Shown: positions 33,010-43,837 of the stretch, piece after piece
Layout: each line of letters begins with the position of its first letter
How positions within the stretch are numbered: position 1 is the first letter of the stretch
Source: an uncultured Saprospiraceae bacterium
Lineage (GTDB): Bacteria; Bacteroidota; Bacteroidia; Chitinophagales; Saprospiraceae
Length of the DNA stretch: 64,000 nucleotides
Assembly (NCBI GenBank): GCA_938015435.1
Contig: CALLPN010000018.1
Span: 62,001-126,000 of the forward strand
Direction of reading: 5' to 3'
Position numbers and translations under genes: made by a program
Notes under the pieces: generated by a model
Told to the model about the DNA's origin: nothing
What the model saw: the letters and a program-made list of their open reading frames with translations, nothing else
The model's database searches: none

Positions 33010-35919
33010 ATGTTTCCTAGTCAAACATTCCTAACATCAAATCAATCTAGATTTTGGAATTTACTTTGTCTAAGTCTAATCTATATAAATGCTTTCGCTC
33101 AGAGTCCATCTTTTAACAACTATACTACTAAGGATGGATTACCTAGCAATACTATCTATGAGCTTCAAGTAGACAAAGACGGCTATCTATGGATAGCTAC
33201 TAATTATGGCATATCAAAATTTGATGGCAATAGTTTCCAAACTTTTGATAAGAACGATGGCTTATCAGATAATGAAATTTTTGGATTCTTTACTGATTCA
33301 CAAAATAGAATGTGGCTAAGAACATTTAATGGTTCATTTTGCTATTATAAGGATGGTTCTATATATACACAACCCGACATAGCTTTTAAAAATATAATAC
33401 CTATTAGAGGGATAATACGAGAGATTACAGAAGATAAAAATGGAAACATATTCTTCTGCTCCTCCTTCCATCAAATACTTAAATTAGATAAAGATTTAAA
33501 TTTTACTGAAACGCTAAAAGGCAGCTTCACCAATTCACTTTTACGTGACAAAAATAAAAATGTAATCCTAGTCGCCAAAGAACCAAATAAAGATTATACA
33601 TACTTAAATCCAGACACCAACGAAGAAATAATTTTAAATGTTGAAGATTTAGATATCGATATGAACCATTTCGTTTCATTAATGGACCAAGAAACAAAAA
33701 ATGAATTTATAAGTAAATACTACGACATTAAGTTAAACCCTAAGAATGCATATAATATAATCAAGCACCAAGATATCTATTGGAAATACTCACCTCACCT
33801 TAAACTAGTGCAATCCAAATCAATATCAAAAAAACTGACCATACAAAATGAGCTATCATTTCTTTATGTTAATAAATCCATAATCGACAATGAAGGTAAT
33901 TTATGGTTTTGCACATTGAAAAATGGGCTCTACAAATTAAATCATCAGATCAAGTACAATGTCAACATTGAGTCTATCCAAAGCAAAGACAAGTTTACCA
34001 CTATGAGTAAAAAGGATAGCTCTATTCTTGTAGGAACGTCAGGAGGGGATATATATGAAATAAACAATAAAAAAATTGATCTCAGAATAAAATCAAAACC
34101 ACCGGCGACGATTCAAGGGCATTACAATCTAAGCATCAAGAAAATATTGAAATCTAATGATGGCAATTACTATATAGGAAAAGATTATGGTATATATAAA
34201 TACGACAATAAATTTAATCTACTACAAAATAAACTACTTACCTTAAAAGACATTAATCTATATAAAAAAAATCTTCTTATCTCAACATCCAATTCAAGCA
34301 CTTTATTTTCGAAAGATAATCTTGAAGCCGGTGACCAAATTTACAACTCTCGATCTACGACTAATTTTATTGACAGAAATAGTAATATCTGGTTAGGCTC
34401 ACAAAGAGGGCTATTGATGTATCATCCAAACGAAAGAGATTATTGGATACCAAAAGATACATTATTAAATTCCATCACAGTCAATGATATCAATGAAACT
34501 GAAGATGGACTAATCCTTATCGCGACCAACGGTGATGGATTAATTGTATTAAATAAGGAAAGAAAATTAATTAAACAAATCACTTCATCAGATCAACTCA
34601 GTCATGATGTAATTAATCACATTCTAGTAGATAAAAACGAAGTCTGGCTATCAACAAACTCTGGTGTAACTCTAATAAAAATCAATATTGACCAAAGCTT
34701 CAACATAAGAAGCTATAAAAGCAACTTAGGATTAGAGTCAAATACCGTAATACAAACAGAAATCAGTAATGATATACTATATGTTTTAACCTCAGAGAAT
34801 GTAACTGCGGTCAGTCTTAGTAAACTTAATAATCTACAGAATAGAAATTCTAATATCCAACTAGATAAAGTTTATGTAAACGGTAAAGAAGTACTAGAGG
34901 AAAAATTAAACAACCTTAAACACTACGAAAACGAATTAGAAGTACAATACACTTCAATTTCCATAAACCATTCAGACGAAATTGCATTTCGGTATAGACT
35001 AGATGGAAACTCAAAAGACTGGAAGTATACTAAAGAAAGAAAAATCAAATTTGAAGGACTGGGTCCTAATAAGTATCAACTTCAAATACAACCTTCTATT
35101 CCTGGGATAGAAAAAACAAGTGATAAGGCTATGATTACTATCCCAATTACCATTCGTCCAGTATGGTACAAAAGGAATTGGGTCAGACTCTTAGCTTTTT
35201 TAAGTGCATTTACACTAATATACTACTTGGTGAAATCAAGTTTAAAAAAACAAAAACTAAAACTTACACAAGAACTAGAAATATCAAAATTAAAACAAAA
35301 GGCCTTGATGATGGAAATGAACCCCCACTTCATCAACAATTGTTTGAGTTCGATTCAAAACTTTGTATTAACAGGAGATAGAAGAGAAGCAAGTGACTAC
35401 CTCTCCAAATTCGCAAAATTAATACGAGTAATCATAAGTGATTCGAGAAATAATGAAGTAACATTACATCAAGAGATTCAGCATTTACAATTATATTTGG
35501 ATCTTGAAAAATTAAGATTCAGCAATAAATTCAGCTATACCATTACGACTAATATAAAATCTAAAGACAACATTCTAATTCCAACAATGATGGTTCAACC
35601 ACTAGTTGAGAATGTAATAATGCATGCATTTGATTTCACAACTCCACAAGAGAAAAAACTAGAAATCATATTTACCAAAGAAGATAATTACTTGATCTGC
35701 AATGTTATAGACAATGGAATTGGATTAAGCAAAAGTGCAAAAACTACTAATCAATATTCATCAGGTATCGCCATTGACAATATTAAAAAGAGGATTAACC
35801 ATATAGTTAATGAGTACCCACTATCTAATTTCACAATTGAAGAATACGAAAACATTAATACATCAGGTACTAAAGCTACTTTAACCTTCCCTATAAATAA
35901 AAATACTACAAATGACTAG
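33010..35919 (+). CDS. Propeller-type LytS-like sensor histidine kinase
   Basis: A 969-residue membrane sensor. After a signal or leader helix (residues 1-30) come repeated two-component propeller motifs of the form NTIYELQVDKDGYLWIATNYGISKFDGN, forming a periplasmic beta-propeller to about residue 620. A Y_Y_Y domain (about 635-710, FRYRLDGNSKDWKYT) and one transmembrane helix (about 717-740) follow. The cytoplasmic LytS-type kinase has its histidine at H773 in MEMNPHFINNCLSSIQNF, and an ATPase domain with MMVQPLVENVIMHAFDF and VIDNGIGL. Its stop overlaps the response regulator start by 8 bp. The signal sensed is unknown. Confidence 0.9.
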   Translation: MFPSQTFLTSNQSRFWNLLCLSLIYINAFAQSPSFNNYTTKDGLPSNTIYELQVDKDGYLWIATNYGISKFDGNSFQTFDKNDGLSDNEIFGFFTDSQNRMWLRTFNGSFCYYKDGSIYTQPDIAFKNIIPIRGIIREITEDKNGNIFFCSSFHQILKLDKDLNFTETLKGSFTNSLLRDKNKNVILVAKEPNKDYTYLNPDTNEEIILNVEDLDIDMNHFVSLMDQETKNEFISKYYDIKLNPKNAYNIIKHQDIYWKYSPHLKLVQSKSISKKLTIQNELSFLYVNKSIIDNEGNLWFCTLKNGLYKLNHQIKYNVNIESIQSKDKFTTMSKKDSSILVGTSGGDIYEINNKKIDLRIKSKPPATIQGHYNLSIKKILKSNDGNYYIGKDYGIYKYDNKFNLLQNKLLTLKDINLYKKNLLISTSNSSTLFSKDNLEAGDQIYNSRSTTNFIDRNSNIWLGSQRGLLMYHPNERDYWIPKDTLLNSITVNDINETEDGLILIATNGDGLIVLNKERKLIKQITSSDQLSHDVINHILVDKNEVWLSTNSGVTLIKINIDQSFNIRSYKSNLGLESNTVIQTEISNDILYVLTSENVTAVSLSKLNNLQNRNSNIQLDKVYVNGKEVLEEKLNNLKHYENELEVQYTSISINHSDEIAFRYRLDGNSKDWKYTKERKIKFEGLGPNKYQLQIQPSIPGIEKTSDKAMITIPITIRPVWYKRNWVRLLAFLSAFTLIYYLVKSSLKKQKLKLTQELEISKLKQKALMMEMNPHFINNCLSSIQNFVLTGDRREASDYLSKFAKLIRVIISDSRNNEVTLHQEIQHLQLYLDLEKLRFSNKFSYTITTNIKSKDNILIPTMMVQPLVENVIMHAFDFTTPQEKKLEIIFTKEDNYLICNVIDNGIGLSKSAKTTNQYSSGIAIDNIKKRINHIVNEYPLSNFTIEEYENINTSGTKATLTFPINKNTTND

Positions 35920-36643
35920 AACAGTACTCATAGAGGACGAATTACAATCTAGGAACGCATTAAAACATATACTAGAAAACTATATCGAAGGTATTGAGAT
36001 TGTTGGAGAAGCTTCAAGTGTGGCAGAAAGCATAACGCTACTAAAGAACATCAATGCAGATCTAGTTTTCATGGATATACATCTACCTGATGGGGAAAGT
36101 TTTGACATTCTTGATCAATTAGATTTAGATGTTTTAGATTTTGAAATCATCTTTATTACGGCCTATACCGAAATCAAGAAAAGAGCATTCGACTATTTCT
36201 TTCTGCAATACCTCACCAAACCTTATGAAATAGATAAAATAGAAAAGGCGATTATACAATATAATAAGAATACAAAGAAAACTAACGAACAATATAGTAC
36301 AGTCCTTAAAGACATACTTAACAAAGACGCAAAATTACTTCCAATACCCAACACTCAAGGAATTGATTTCATAGCCGTAAATCATATTATTAGATTAGAA
36401 GCACAGCGAAATTATACTTTGGTTATTTGTAAAGACAACAAGAAATTTACATCCTCTAAAAACATAAAACACTATGAAGAATTACTAAACAAAAAAATGT
36501 TTTTCCGTGTACACAAATCGCATATCATCAATTTAAAATATCTAAAATCTATAGATAATGAGGGTGTGATTAAAATGCAAAATGATCATACAGTCCCCTT
36601 GGCCAAACGAGTAAAAAAGCAATTTATAGATTCATTTAAATAA
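35912..36643 (+). CDS. LytTR-family response regulator
   Basis: A 243-residue response regulator partnered with the preceding kinase, with which it overlaps by 8 bp. The receiver domain has acidic residues E8, D9 and E10, the phosphoacceptor D55 (VFMDIHLPDG), a threonine in ITAYTE and a lysine in YLTKPYEID. The C-terminal LytTR DNA-binding domain (about residues 145-240) reads IIRLEAQRNYTLVICKDNKKFTSSKNIKHYEELL, then FRVHKSHIINLKYL. It probably regulates nearby genes through LytTR direct repeats. I could not point to a binding site. Confidence 0.92.
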   Translation: MTRTVLIEDELQSRNALKHILENYIEGIEIVGEASSVAESITLLKNINADLVFMDIHLPDGESFDILDQLDLDVLDFEIIFITAYTEIKKRAFDYFFLQYLTKPYEIDKIEKAIIQYNKNTKKTNEQYSTVLKDILNKDAKLLPIPNTQGIDFIAVNHIIRLEAQRNYTLVICKDNKKFTSSKNIKHYEELLNKKMFFRVHKSHIINLKYLKSIDNEGVIKMQNDHTVPLAKRVKKQFIDSFK

Positions 36644-36683
36644 GGAAATCTAATAATAAAAAAAGATTCCAAATCTTAATATG

Positions 36684-39320
36684 CTAGAACCCAATTTTCC
36701 ATCGGACCATAGGTAATATAGCCAATCCCAATTGCTGTTGGATCCCTACGCCATCGAGCTCATACTCATAAATTACGTTTTTGCGATTATACGCATTTTG
36801 TACCCCTAACAATAGATCACTGCGTGTCTTCCCCCATTGCCAGTAAGTCGAAAATGAAAATGAAAGCTTATGGCTTGCTGGAAGCCTCTGATCGTTAAAT
36901 TCATTGCCTAGAACAGTAATAAGATCGCCTTTCACTTCTGTATCCCTATCTAATGGAGAAAACGCGAAAAGTGAATTATATAGGGTATAAGGTTTCCCTG
37001 ACGCATAATACCAGTCCAATGAGAATGTCCATCTTCTAGACAAGAAAATATTACTACCCACGGAAAAGGTATGAGGAATCGAATAATCAAAAGGAAAAGA
37101 TTTACCTTCATTTAATTGATCAAATTGGTAATCTGTTTTACCAAAAGTATATGCTGCGTTTAAGGCAAATTTCCCTTTTTTAATATACGAATAATTCACT
37201 TCAGTTCCGTAGCTCATAGAATTACCACTCTCCAGTACTTCTTCTAAATAATCCGTTTCTAAGTTGGTTAATGAAGATAATGCTCTGATAGTATCATAGA
37301 ATAATATATTCTGCTGTTGCTTAATATATGTTGACAATCTTAAGCTGTGATTATTAGATTTTATATCCGTAAAAAGTTCTATTTGATTTGATCTTTCTGC
37401 TGGCAAATCCTTTGTACTCGGCACCCAGATATCATTAGGGTATCCATTATCGCCAGTCGTCAACAGGTGTTCGGTCTGCAAGTAACTGCCTATCGATCCA
37501 CCAAAAGAAAAGTTATCGTTTACTTGATATAGCGACTTTAAATATCCGTGAAGATTTTGCCCCTGATACTCAGGGTCGTCGTCAACAGTATTAGTCTGTA
37601 GATTATTATATATCGTAAAATAAACTCCACCATCAATCAACCATGAATTAGATAGTTTAAATTTATCAGAAAGGTAAACTGTCATTTCCCTACTCTCATA
37701 ATTTCCAATTAGTTCAGTAATCAAGTAATCCCCAATAGGCAAAATCTGAGTGTAATCCGGCTCAAATTCATATTCTTCTAAGGTTAGTTCTCCAAGATTG
37801 TAGTTTTTCACTCCTGCTACTATTCCATAGCTAATTTGATGTCGATCTGTAATAGTTTGGAGATCTATTTTCAATTCGTCGTGCTGTACTCCAGATTCAA
37901 AATTTTGATAACTTCTACTAAAGAAAAAATCTTCTTCCTCTTGAACAGTTTCATCTACTTCCAAAAAACTAACATATGAATAATCATAAGTACTTAATTG
38001 AACATTAGCTATGGTCTTAGCACCGAGCAATATGTTATATCTCATAGAGGCAAACTGATTTTTCCAATCATAGTATAAGACTTGATCCAAATATTCTCCT
38101 CCAAAATCAAGATCATCGAAAAAGTCATCATCATCATATCGATCTTGTCCTCTATATAATGACAAATAGAATCGGTGTCTAGCGTTTATTTTTGCCAATG
38201 CTTTAACGTTAATATCATTAAAATTATAATTAGTCTCTCCAAAAGAAAAATCGTTGAAAAACTTACTGTCGCTTGACTTAGATCTAATATAAGGATCGAC
38301 ATGTGTACGTCTACCAGTTACCATTACACCCAAGTGATCTTTGATTAATGGAAGCTCTAATGACGCTTGACTCGCTATAGTTGAAGCTTGTATTGATGCT
38401 TTTATTTTTGCCAGATTAGGGTCTTTGGTTTTAACATCCATGATCGATGACAATCTACCAAATCGAGATCCACTTGCACCAGATTTAAATAGTTTTGCTT
38501 GATCTACCGTTTCAGAATTGATGAGGGAAAACGCTCCAAATGCATGCGCAGAATTGTACAATTTAACTCCGTCGAATAAGATCAAATTTTGATCATTTTT
38601 TCCGCCTCTGACATGCATACCTCCGATACCATCGGTCCCAGAATTAACACCAGTTTGACGCATCATTGCCTGAAATATGTCTGGTTCTCCTCCTATCGAC
38701 GAAACCGCTTGATTTTGATGAAGCAAGATATCAGTTCCTTTATTCAGTTCTATATAACTTTGATCTACTGCTGTAACTGCAAGGTCAGATATAATCACTT
38801 CCCTAAGATCTGCATCAGGGGTGAGTTGCAATACGATTGGCGTACCCATTTGTTCGGTAGTCAGAGTTTGACTGTGGGTAGTATATCCCAGATAACTTAC
38901 CTCTACTACTACAACATCTTCAATAGTGGTCAACGCAAAATACCCTTGTTCATTGGACACTGCATAATCTCTAGTCTCTGGCAAAAACATAGTTGCCGCG
39001 ATCAGTCTTTCGCCACTAGTGGCATCTTCTATATAGCCATAAATATTTCTTTTTACAAATAGAAAGATCTGATTCGATTCTATTCTATATTCGAGATTAG
39101 TATCTCTAAGAATTGCCTGTAACTGGGATGATGAGCTACTATTATTCGGTAGAGTAACATTACGATTTGGTATATTATCAGAATTGAACACTAATGATAA
39201 TCTGTGCTCTTTAGCTATTTCCAATAAAGCATCTTGGATACTTATCTGGTCATTATTTTGCGCTACAAGATGAGCGCTAAAGCACATTATAATTATTATT
39301 ATTTTACTTACATTTCCCAC
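36684..39320 (-). CDS. TonB-dependent receptor with N-terminal STN signalling domain
   Basis: An 878-residue outer-membrane receptor of the transducer type. After the signal peptide (residues 1-20) is an STN domain (about 22-90: QISIQDALLEIAKEHRLSLVF). A carboxypeptidase-like regulatory domain (YGYIEDATSGERLIAATMF) follows, then the plug (about 180-300: GGEPDIFQAMMRQTGVNSG, GMHVRGGKNDQNLILFDGV) and a barrel ending in MVRWKIGF. The STN domain normally contacts a FecR-type anti-sigma regulator, and FecR and sigma genes lie directly upstream. The start overlaps fecR's end by 17 bp. There is no SusD-like partner, so glycan import is less likely; substrate unknown. Confidence 0.9.
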   Translation of the reverse strand: MGNVSKIIIIIMCFSAHLVAQNNDQISIQDALLEIAKEHRLSLVFNSDNIPNRNVTLPNNSSSSSQLQAILRDTNLEYRIESNQIFLFVKRNIYGYIEDATSGERLIAATMFLPETRDYAVSNEQGYFALTTIEDVVVVEVSYLGYTTHSQTLTTEQMGTPIVLQLTPDADLREVIISDLAVTAVDQSYIELNKGTDILLHQNQAVSSIGGEPDIFQAMMRQTGVNSGTDGIGGMHVRGGKNDQNLILFDGVKLYNSAHAFGAFSLINSETVDQAKLFKSGASGSRFGRLSSIMDVKTKDPNLAKIKASIQASTIASQASLELPLIKDHLGVMVTGRRTHVDPYIRSKSSDSKFFNDFSFGETNYNFNDINVKALAKINARHRFYLSLYRGQDRYDDDDFFDDLDFGGEYLDQVLYYDWKNQFASMRYNILLGAKTIANVQLSTYDYSYVSFLEVDETVQEEEDFFFSRSYQNFESGVQHDELKIDLQTITDRHQISYGIVAGVKNYNLGELTLEEYEFEPDYTQILPIGDYLITELIGNYESREMTVYLSDKFKLSNSWLIDGGVYFTIYNNLQTNTVDDDPEYQGQNLHGYLKSLYQVNDNFSFGGSIGSYLQTEHLLTTGDNGYPNDIWVPSTKDLPAERSNQIELFTDIKSNNHSLRLSTYIKQQQNILFYDTIRALSSLTNLETDYLEEVLESGNSMSYGTEVNYSYIKKGKFALNAAYTFGKTDYQFDQLNEGKSFPFDYSIPHTFSVGSNIFLSRRWTFSLDWYYASGKPYTLYNSLFAFSPLDRDTEVKGDLITVLGNEFNDQRLPASHKLSFSFSTYWQWGKTRSDLLLGVQNAYNRKNVIYEYELDGVGIQQQLGLAILPMVRWKIGF

Positions 39321-40260
39321 CTAAAAGAGTCCATTTACCATTGTCGCTAGTAACTTTCATTCCTAGTTGATCGGCGATCTGATTTAATACATCGTTAATG
39401 CTATCACCAGACAAGATAGCACTTAATGTACAATCGTAAAGTACTGGATCTGAAGTAAGTATTTTAGTGTCAAATATTACATTGAGCTCATCCAAGATAG
39501 TGGATAACTTGGCGTCTTTATATTGGTATACACCATCCTTCCACCCTGATAGATTCTGGTATTCCGTAACGGACTTGACTTGGTCGTCATCACATACGGC
39601 TTTCATTCCAGGAGTAAGTATCATACTGCTGTTATTATTCAAGTTAGAAAAATTCACCTTTCCAGTCTTAAGATCGATATATGTTTTGCCATGGAATTCT
39701 TTGATAAGGAAGCTCGTTCCTAATACTTCTGTGCGCGTTGTCTTGGTAGTTACTATAAATGGCCTTGTCCCATCTTTGGCTACTTCGAAATACGCTTCTC
39801 CAGTAAGTTTGATATTTCTAGAGTCATCGTCAAATGGCTGTACTTCTACCCTACTTCCTTGTCTAAGATCAATAGTACTCTTATCAGCCAATGTATAAAA
39901 TCCAGCCGTGTCGTATATGGTAACTTGATCGCGCATCAACCATACGGCACCTAACGCTAATATGAATATCGCGGCTATATTACCTATAATTCTTCGGAGG
40001 TTATACGTTTTGGTGGCTGCCTTAGGTTTGGTAACTGATGTCTTTTCGCCTTTAATATTTGCGATCAAACGCTCAGTATCTGCTTTCGTTACTTGGTCAG
40101 TCAACTCACCTGTAACATCCCAAGCATCTTCTATCTCAAGCCTTAGATTAGACATAGCAGAGTCTGAAGCAGTAAAGTCATTTAACTGCTTAAACTCATT
40201 GGGAGATAGATCACTTTTCAGATTTCTATATATTAATGCTATGTACTCTTCCGTGTTCAT
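39304..40260 (-). CDS. FecR family anti-sigma regulator
   Basis: A 318-residue inner-membrane regulator. Residues 1-85 form the cytoplasmic sigma-binding part (YIALIYRNLKSDLSPNEFKQLNDF). A single transmembrane helix is at about 88-110 (IIGNIAAIFILALGAVWLM). The periplasmic FecR domain (about 120-230) includes ADKSTIDLRQGSRVEVQPF, LTGEAYFEVAKDGTRPFIV and VLGTSFLIKEF. A C-terminal DUF4974-like domain (about 245-318) has KLSTILDELNVIFDTKI. It lies between an ECF sigma gene (175 bp upstream) and the STN receptor (17-bp overlap), completing a Fec-type cascade. Confidence 0.92.
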   Translation of the reverse strand: MNTEEYIALIYRNLKSDLSPNEFKQLNDFTASDSAMSNLRLEIEDAWDVTGELTDQVTKADTERLIANIKGEKTSVTKPKAATKTYNLRRIIGNIAAIFILALGAVWLMRDQVTIYDTAGFYTLADKSTIDLRQGSRVEVQPFDDDSRNIKLTGEAYFEVAKDGTRPFIVTTKTTRTEVLGTSFLIKEFHGKTYIDLKTGKVNFSNLNNNSSMILTPGMKAVCDDDQVKSVTEYQNLSGWKDGVYQYKDAKLSTILDELNVIFDTKILTSDPVLYDCTLSAILSGDSINDVLNQIADQLGMKVTSDNGKWTLLGGKCK

Positions 40261-40435
40261 GTATTACTTATCATTATGCAATCATGATAGTAAGCTTTTA
40301 TGCTCACATATGAATTCTTACCACAAAATTTTTCTTTAATTGTGTTCATAGTGTATTCCATTGGGATATGAAGCTATTTATTCCTCCATAATATTTGCTA
40401 TTGTTTAGTTTCTTTATTCTCATCGTTCCCCTACT

Positions 40436-41008
40436 CTATTTATACATTTTTATAATCATTAGTACAATTAGTAGTAATTCCTTACGTTTAAGTTGGTCGC
40501 GTAAGGTCCTTAACGCTCTTGTCATGTGGTTTTCTATCGTCTTCTTCGAAATACCCATTGTCTCTGATATTTCTTGATGCGACTTTCCTTCTAACCTACT
40601 CAGCTTAAACACTTGTCCGCACTTCGGTGGTAAGCCATCTATAATTGTGTGTATTTCTTTCTCTAGATTATCTCGATCGATATACTGATCTGGGCTTGGC
40701 TCATTAGTAGATAGGTCATAACTATGCTCTTCCACGAGGTCAATCCTACTCTCCTTTCTGATAATGGCTAGACACTTGTTTACTACTGCTCCTCTAAGAA
40801 ATGACTTTACAGATTGTACTTCAATATCCTGCTTTTTGTCCCACAGATCTGCGAATGTATCATGAATTACATCTTCGACTCGCTGTCTATCCGTCAAATA
40901 ACGCAAGCCTACTACCACAAGATAGTTGTGATAAGTACTAAGCAATGATCTTAGAGCTAGATCATTACCATTCAACATGGCTTTGAAGTGTTGTATATCT
41001 GCTGTCAA
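40436..41008 (-). CDS. ECF sigma-70 factor of the Fec-type cascade
   Basis: A 190-residue extracytoplasmic function sigma factor. Region 2 is about residues 20-85 (HNYLVVVGLRYLTDRQRVEDVIHDTFADLWDKKQD). Region 4 is about 125-180 with a helix-turn-helix at LEGKSHQEISETMGISKKTIENHMTRAL. It belongs to the Bacteroidota group that pairs with FecR, and here FecR and the STN receptor follow on the same strand. When the receptor binds its ligand, FecR should release the factor to transcribe the locus. Confidence 0.92.
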   Translation of the reverse strand: MTADIQHFKAMLNGNDLALRSLLSTYHNYLVVVGLRYLTDRQRVEDVIHDTFADLWDKKQDIEVQSVKSFLRGAVVNKCLAIIRKESRIDLVEEHSYDLSTNEPSPDQYIDRDNLEKEIHTIIDGLPPKCGQVFKLSRLEGKSHQEISETMGISKKTIENHMTRALRTLRDQLKRKELLLIVLMIIKMYK

Positions 41009-41207
41009 CTTAAGTAATTAATATAATCACAAAATATGAAAATATTAGGAATAGAAGGGAATCTAACCTTATCCAGAAATAATGCAAAAGCTTTAACTAC
41101 AAAGATCTAATGAAATAGATCTTTGACAGAAACTAACATGAATACACTATGGTTCGATTTTAATGAACTTCACTTAAGAAATTCAACTTACAACCTTAAG
41201 TTCCAAA

Positions 41208-43523
41208 TCACTCAATCGAATTTCCTCCTGTAAGAATCAGATTACTCCCAGCCCTATTTTGCAATACCGAATTGAGATTCGTATTTCCACTAGCAGTAAT
41301 TGTCATATTTTCTAAAGTCAATAATCCATCGTTGCGAATGGCAGATCCATCAGGACCAAAAGCGCCATCTATAGTTAATCCTATTAGACTTACTTCAGCA
41401 CAACTTTCTATTACAAATATTGACTGGAGGGATCCATCAAGCGGAGTCGCTGCTGCGATTGTGATATTACTAGAAACATCTGCTGCTAATACAATTCGTT
41501 TTCCTATAATGATCGAATCTGTAGTCAACATTATACTAGAATTGTATACGTCTGGACTAAAAGTAATCGTGTCTCCATCGACGGCACAATCTATGGCCGC
41601 CCTCAAAGATCCCAAACCGTCATCAGCGGTATTAGTCACATAGGTACAATCATCACTCGCCATAGAGCCGCAGTGTGTCCATATCGCCGCTACATACTCC
41701 GGGTGATCGATAAATGGATTTCGATTGCCTTGTATATTGTATATCGATTCATTTCTATCTATTTCTTTTTGATCGATGGGATCAATATTATGCCAACTGA
41801 CCAACAGATCTACGACCCAAGGCTCGTACACTATATATGAAGTACCATCCAAGACTGCATTTGATTCTGTTGTATTATTTTCCCATCCTGCGATCACATC
41901 TTCGTATCGTGTTGCCATATAGAAATAGCCACGTGCGAAGTCTCCTTTATAATCATCGATCGGCTCAAATACATTTCCAGAATACCCAGGTATACTGATC
42001 GTTGCTGAACCTACTTTGGAGCCATTGTCTGTAATATTTGTTTCAGTTCCACTTTCGACTTCACCATACGGATTATTACTTCTCAGCCCATTGACCCATC
42101 CATCTGTAGGCACAACCGTAAATATATCGGTATACTGAGCCGCTGAAGTACTACCACCCCACCAAGATTTAGGAAAAGTATGTTCTCTATTATAACAATC
42201 TCCTTCATCTTGATAAGTACCACATTGTTCTGTTACGAATGTAAATTCGTTTTCAGCACCATCAGGATTATCAGTATACATATCCCAGACTATGATATTA
42301 CTTCCACTATCATCGAGATGATCATCTGTGGTCTGATAATGCGTCCATAGACTTCCATAACTTACAGATGTGTGCCCATCTATCAGATTATGCAACGCAG
42401 TCTTTAGATCTTCGCAAGTCTCATTACCTATAACGTCGTAGTAATTATTAGCCAGTAATAATGTACTTACCGAAGTCGTGAGTATACCACTAACCAAATA
42501 ATCTGGGCCACTCGCACAAAGGTCATTACTCGGAAATATGAAATAGTAATACGTCGTATTATCTTCTAATCCCAACGAATATATAGACGTCTGGTCAGTA
42601 TATTGAATGACTTCGCCGTTTCCTATATTACTACCTTTACTATAAGTCTCACCATCGACAGGTGCGCTTCCCAATGTCGCGCTTGTACTCTGGACTACTA
42701 GATACTTATCCGAAGTTCCACCAGTGAATGATGCTTGAATAGAATTCGAAGTAACCAAATCAGTTACAAAATTTGACGCTTGCTGAGTAGGTTCGATACA
42801 AATCATTTCGGCATGAGCCGTAATAGAAATATCATCCAATGCTAATTCATCTCGACTCCCTCCGCCTGATACATCTGTACCTGTCCATCGAATGTAGAAC
42901 GAAGAGCAAGGAGTAATCTCGAGTCCAGACAATACTGCCGTCAAGTTGTTAGCTACCCAATTAGTATTTCCTGATCCTTCAGGCGACGTATATTCGCCAG
43001 ATGTCACATCGGAATAATTTGTATTATCATGTGACGTGGATAAATCAAATGCCGAAGAATAATTCTGATCATTGCGCACATAGACTACATAGTCTATATC
43101 CATATCACGAATCGTGGAAGTTGTATTATTATATATTTTTAAAGTAATAGTACCTGGTGTCCAATCACTAGATGTTGCTTGTACACCTAATGACATATTG
43201 CCCCCACCTACATCGAAGCCATAAAAGCCTCCACCTCCAACTCCTCCATTATCGCTTCCTCTAGCATGATCCCCTGATGTATTAGATACACCAAAATCCT
43301 TAGCACCATCACTCATCCCTGTAGTGGCCCAAGCTTCAGCATCTAATTGACCCATGCTTGGATTTATAGCGAACCCTTGTCCAGCATACGAACCAGAACT
43401 AACTCCTGGAAATGTATTATCGAAATCTATTAGGTATGTGGATGTCCCAGTCTCAAGAGAAAGCTGAGCTCGTACGGATGATACGAAAAGCAGCAATAAT
43501 AATATTAGGATGTACTGTTTCAT
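41208..43523 (-). CDS. Secreted endonuclease I with lamin-like N domain and beta-helix tail
   Basis: A 771-residue secreted nuclease. Signal peptide is residues 1-19. Residues about 20-235 are a jelly-roll or lamin-tail-like beta domain, then a fibronectin-like region to about 355. The endonuclease I (EndA/NucM-like) domain spans about 355-610, with the catalytic DCYNREHTFPKSWWGG, whose histidine is the general base. ARGYFYMATRYED and RNPFIDHPEYVAAIW are also typical. The last 130 residues form a pectate-lyase-like repeat (DDGLGSLRAAIDCAVDGD) ending LILTGGNSIE. No canonical type IX sorting domain is present. Likely role: extracellular DNA degradation. Confidence 0.87.
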   Translation of the reverse strand: MKQYILILLLLLFVSSVRAQLSLETGTSTYLIDFDNTFPGVSSGSYAGQGFAINPSMGQLDAEAWATTGMSDGAKDFGVSNTSGDHARGSDNGGVGGGGFYGFDVGGGNMSLGVQATSSDWTPGTITLKIYNNTTSTIRDMDIDYVVYVRNDQNYSSAFDLSTSHDNTNYSDVTSGEYTSPEGSGNTNWVANNLTAVLSGLEITPCSSFYIRWTGTDVSGGGSRDELALDDISITAHAEMICIEPTQQASNFVTDLVTSNSIQASFTGGTSDKYLVVQSTSATLGSAPVDGETYSKGSNIGNGEVIQYTDQTSIYSLGLEDNTTYYYFIFPSNDLCASGPDYLVSGILTTSVSTLLLANNYYDVIGNETCEDLKTALHNLIDGHTSVSYGSLWTHYQTTDDHLDDSGSNIIVWDMYTDNPDGAENEFTFVTEQCGTYQDEGDCYNREHTFPKSWWGGSTSAAQYTDIFTVVPTDGWVNGLRSNNPYGEVESGTETNITDNGSKVGSATISIPGYSGNVFEPIDDYKGDFARGYFYMATRYEDVIAGWENNTTESNAVLDGTSYIVYEPWVVDLLVSWHNIDPIDQKEIDRNESIYNIQGNRNPFIDHPEYVAAIWTHCGSMASDDCTYVTNTADDGLGSLRAAIDCAVDGDTITFSPDVYNSSIMLTTDSIIIGKRIVLAADVSSNITIAAATPLDGSLQSIFVIESCAEVSLIGLTIDGAFGPDGSAIRNDGLLTLENMTITASGNTNLNSVLQNRAGSNLILTGGNSIE

Positions 43524-43837
43524 AAAATCTGTTTCTTCTTTGGACGTAAATATAAAGATTCAATAACATTAGTAATGCCCAAAAAAAGCATAAACCCTCT
43601 AATCTGAAGTCCTTTTGTAGCCTAGTTAAACCTATTAGCAATATTTTATTGAATAATTATCAATAAAAAAATAAAATCACAACATACTGAATTACAATTA
43701 CTTACACACGAAACCGGATCTTCCATTAACAAATCATTGAAATAAATTAAACTTCTATTAGGGGAATGATATCGCTTGTGCAACTCTACAATGTAATTAA
43801 TACTAATCGATATTTTAAATCTCTAAATTTTCAAATT
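43524..43837. other. Intergenic region between divergent secreted proteins
   Basis: This 314-bp AT-rich gap separates the endonuclease (minus) and the metalloprotease (plus). It holds no recognised RNA or palindromic site. An in-frame upstream extension of the protease to 43766 is not considered coding. Confidence 0.4.
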
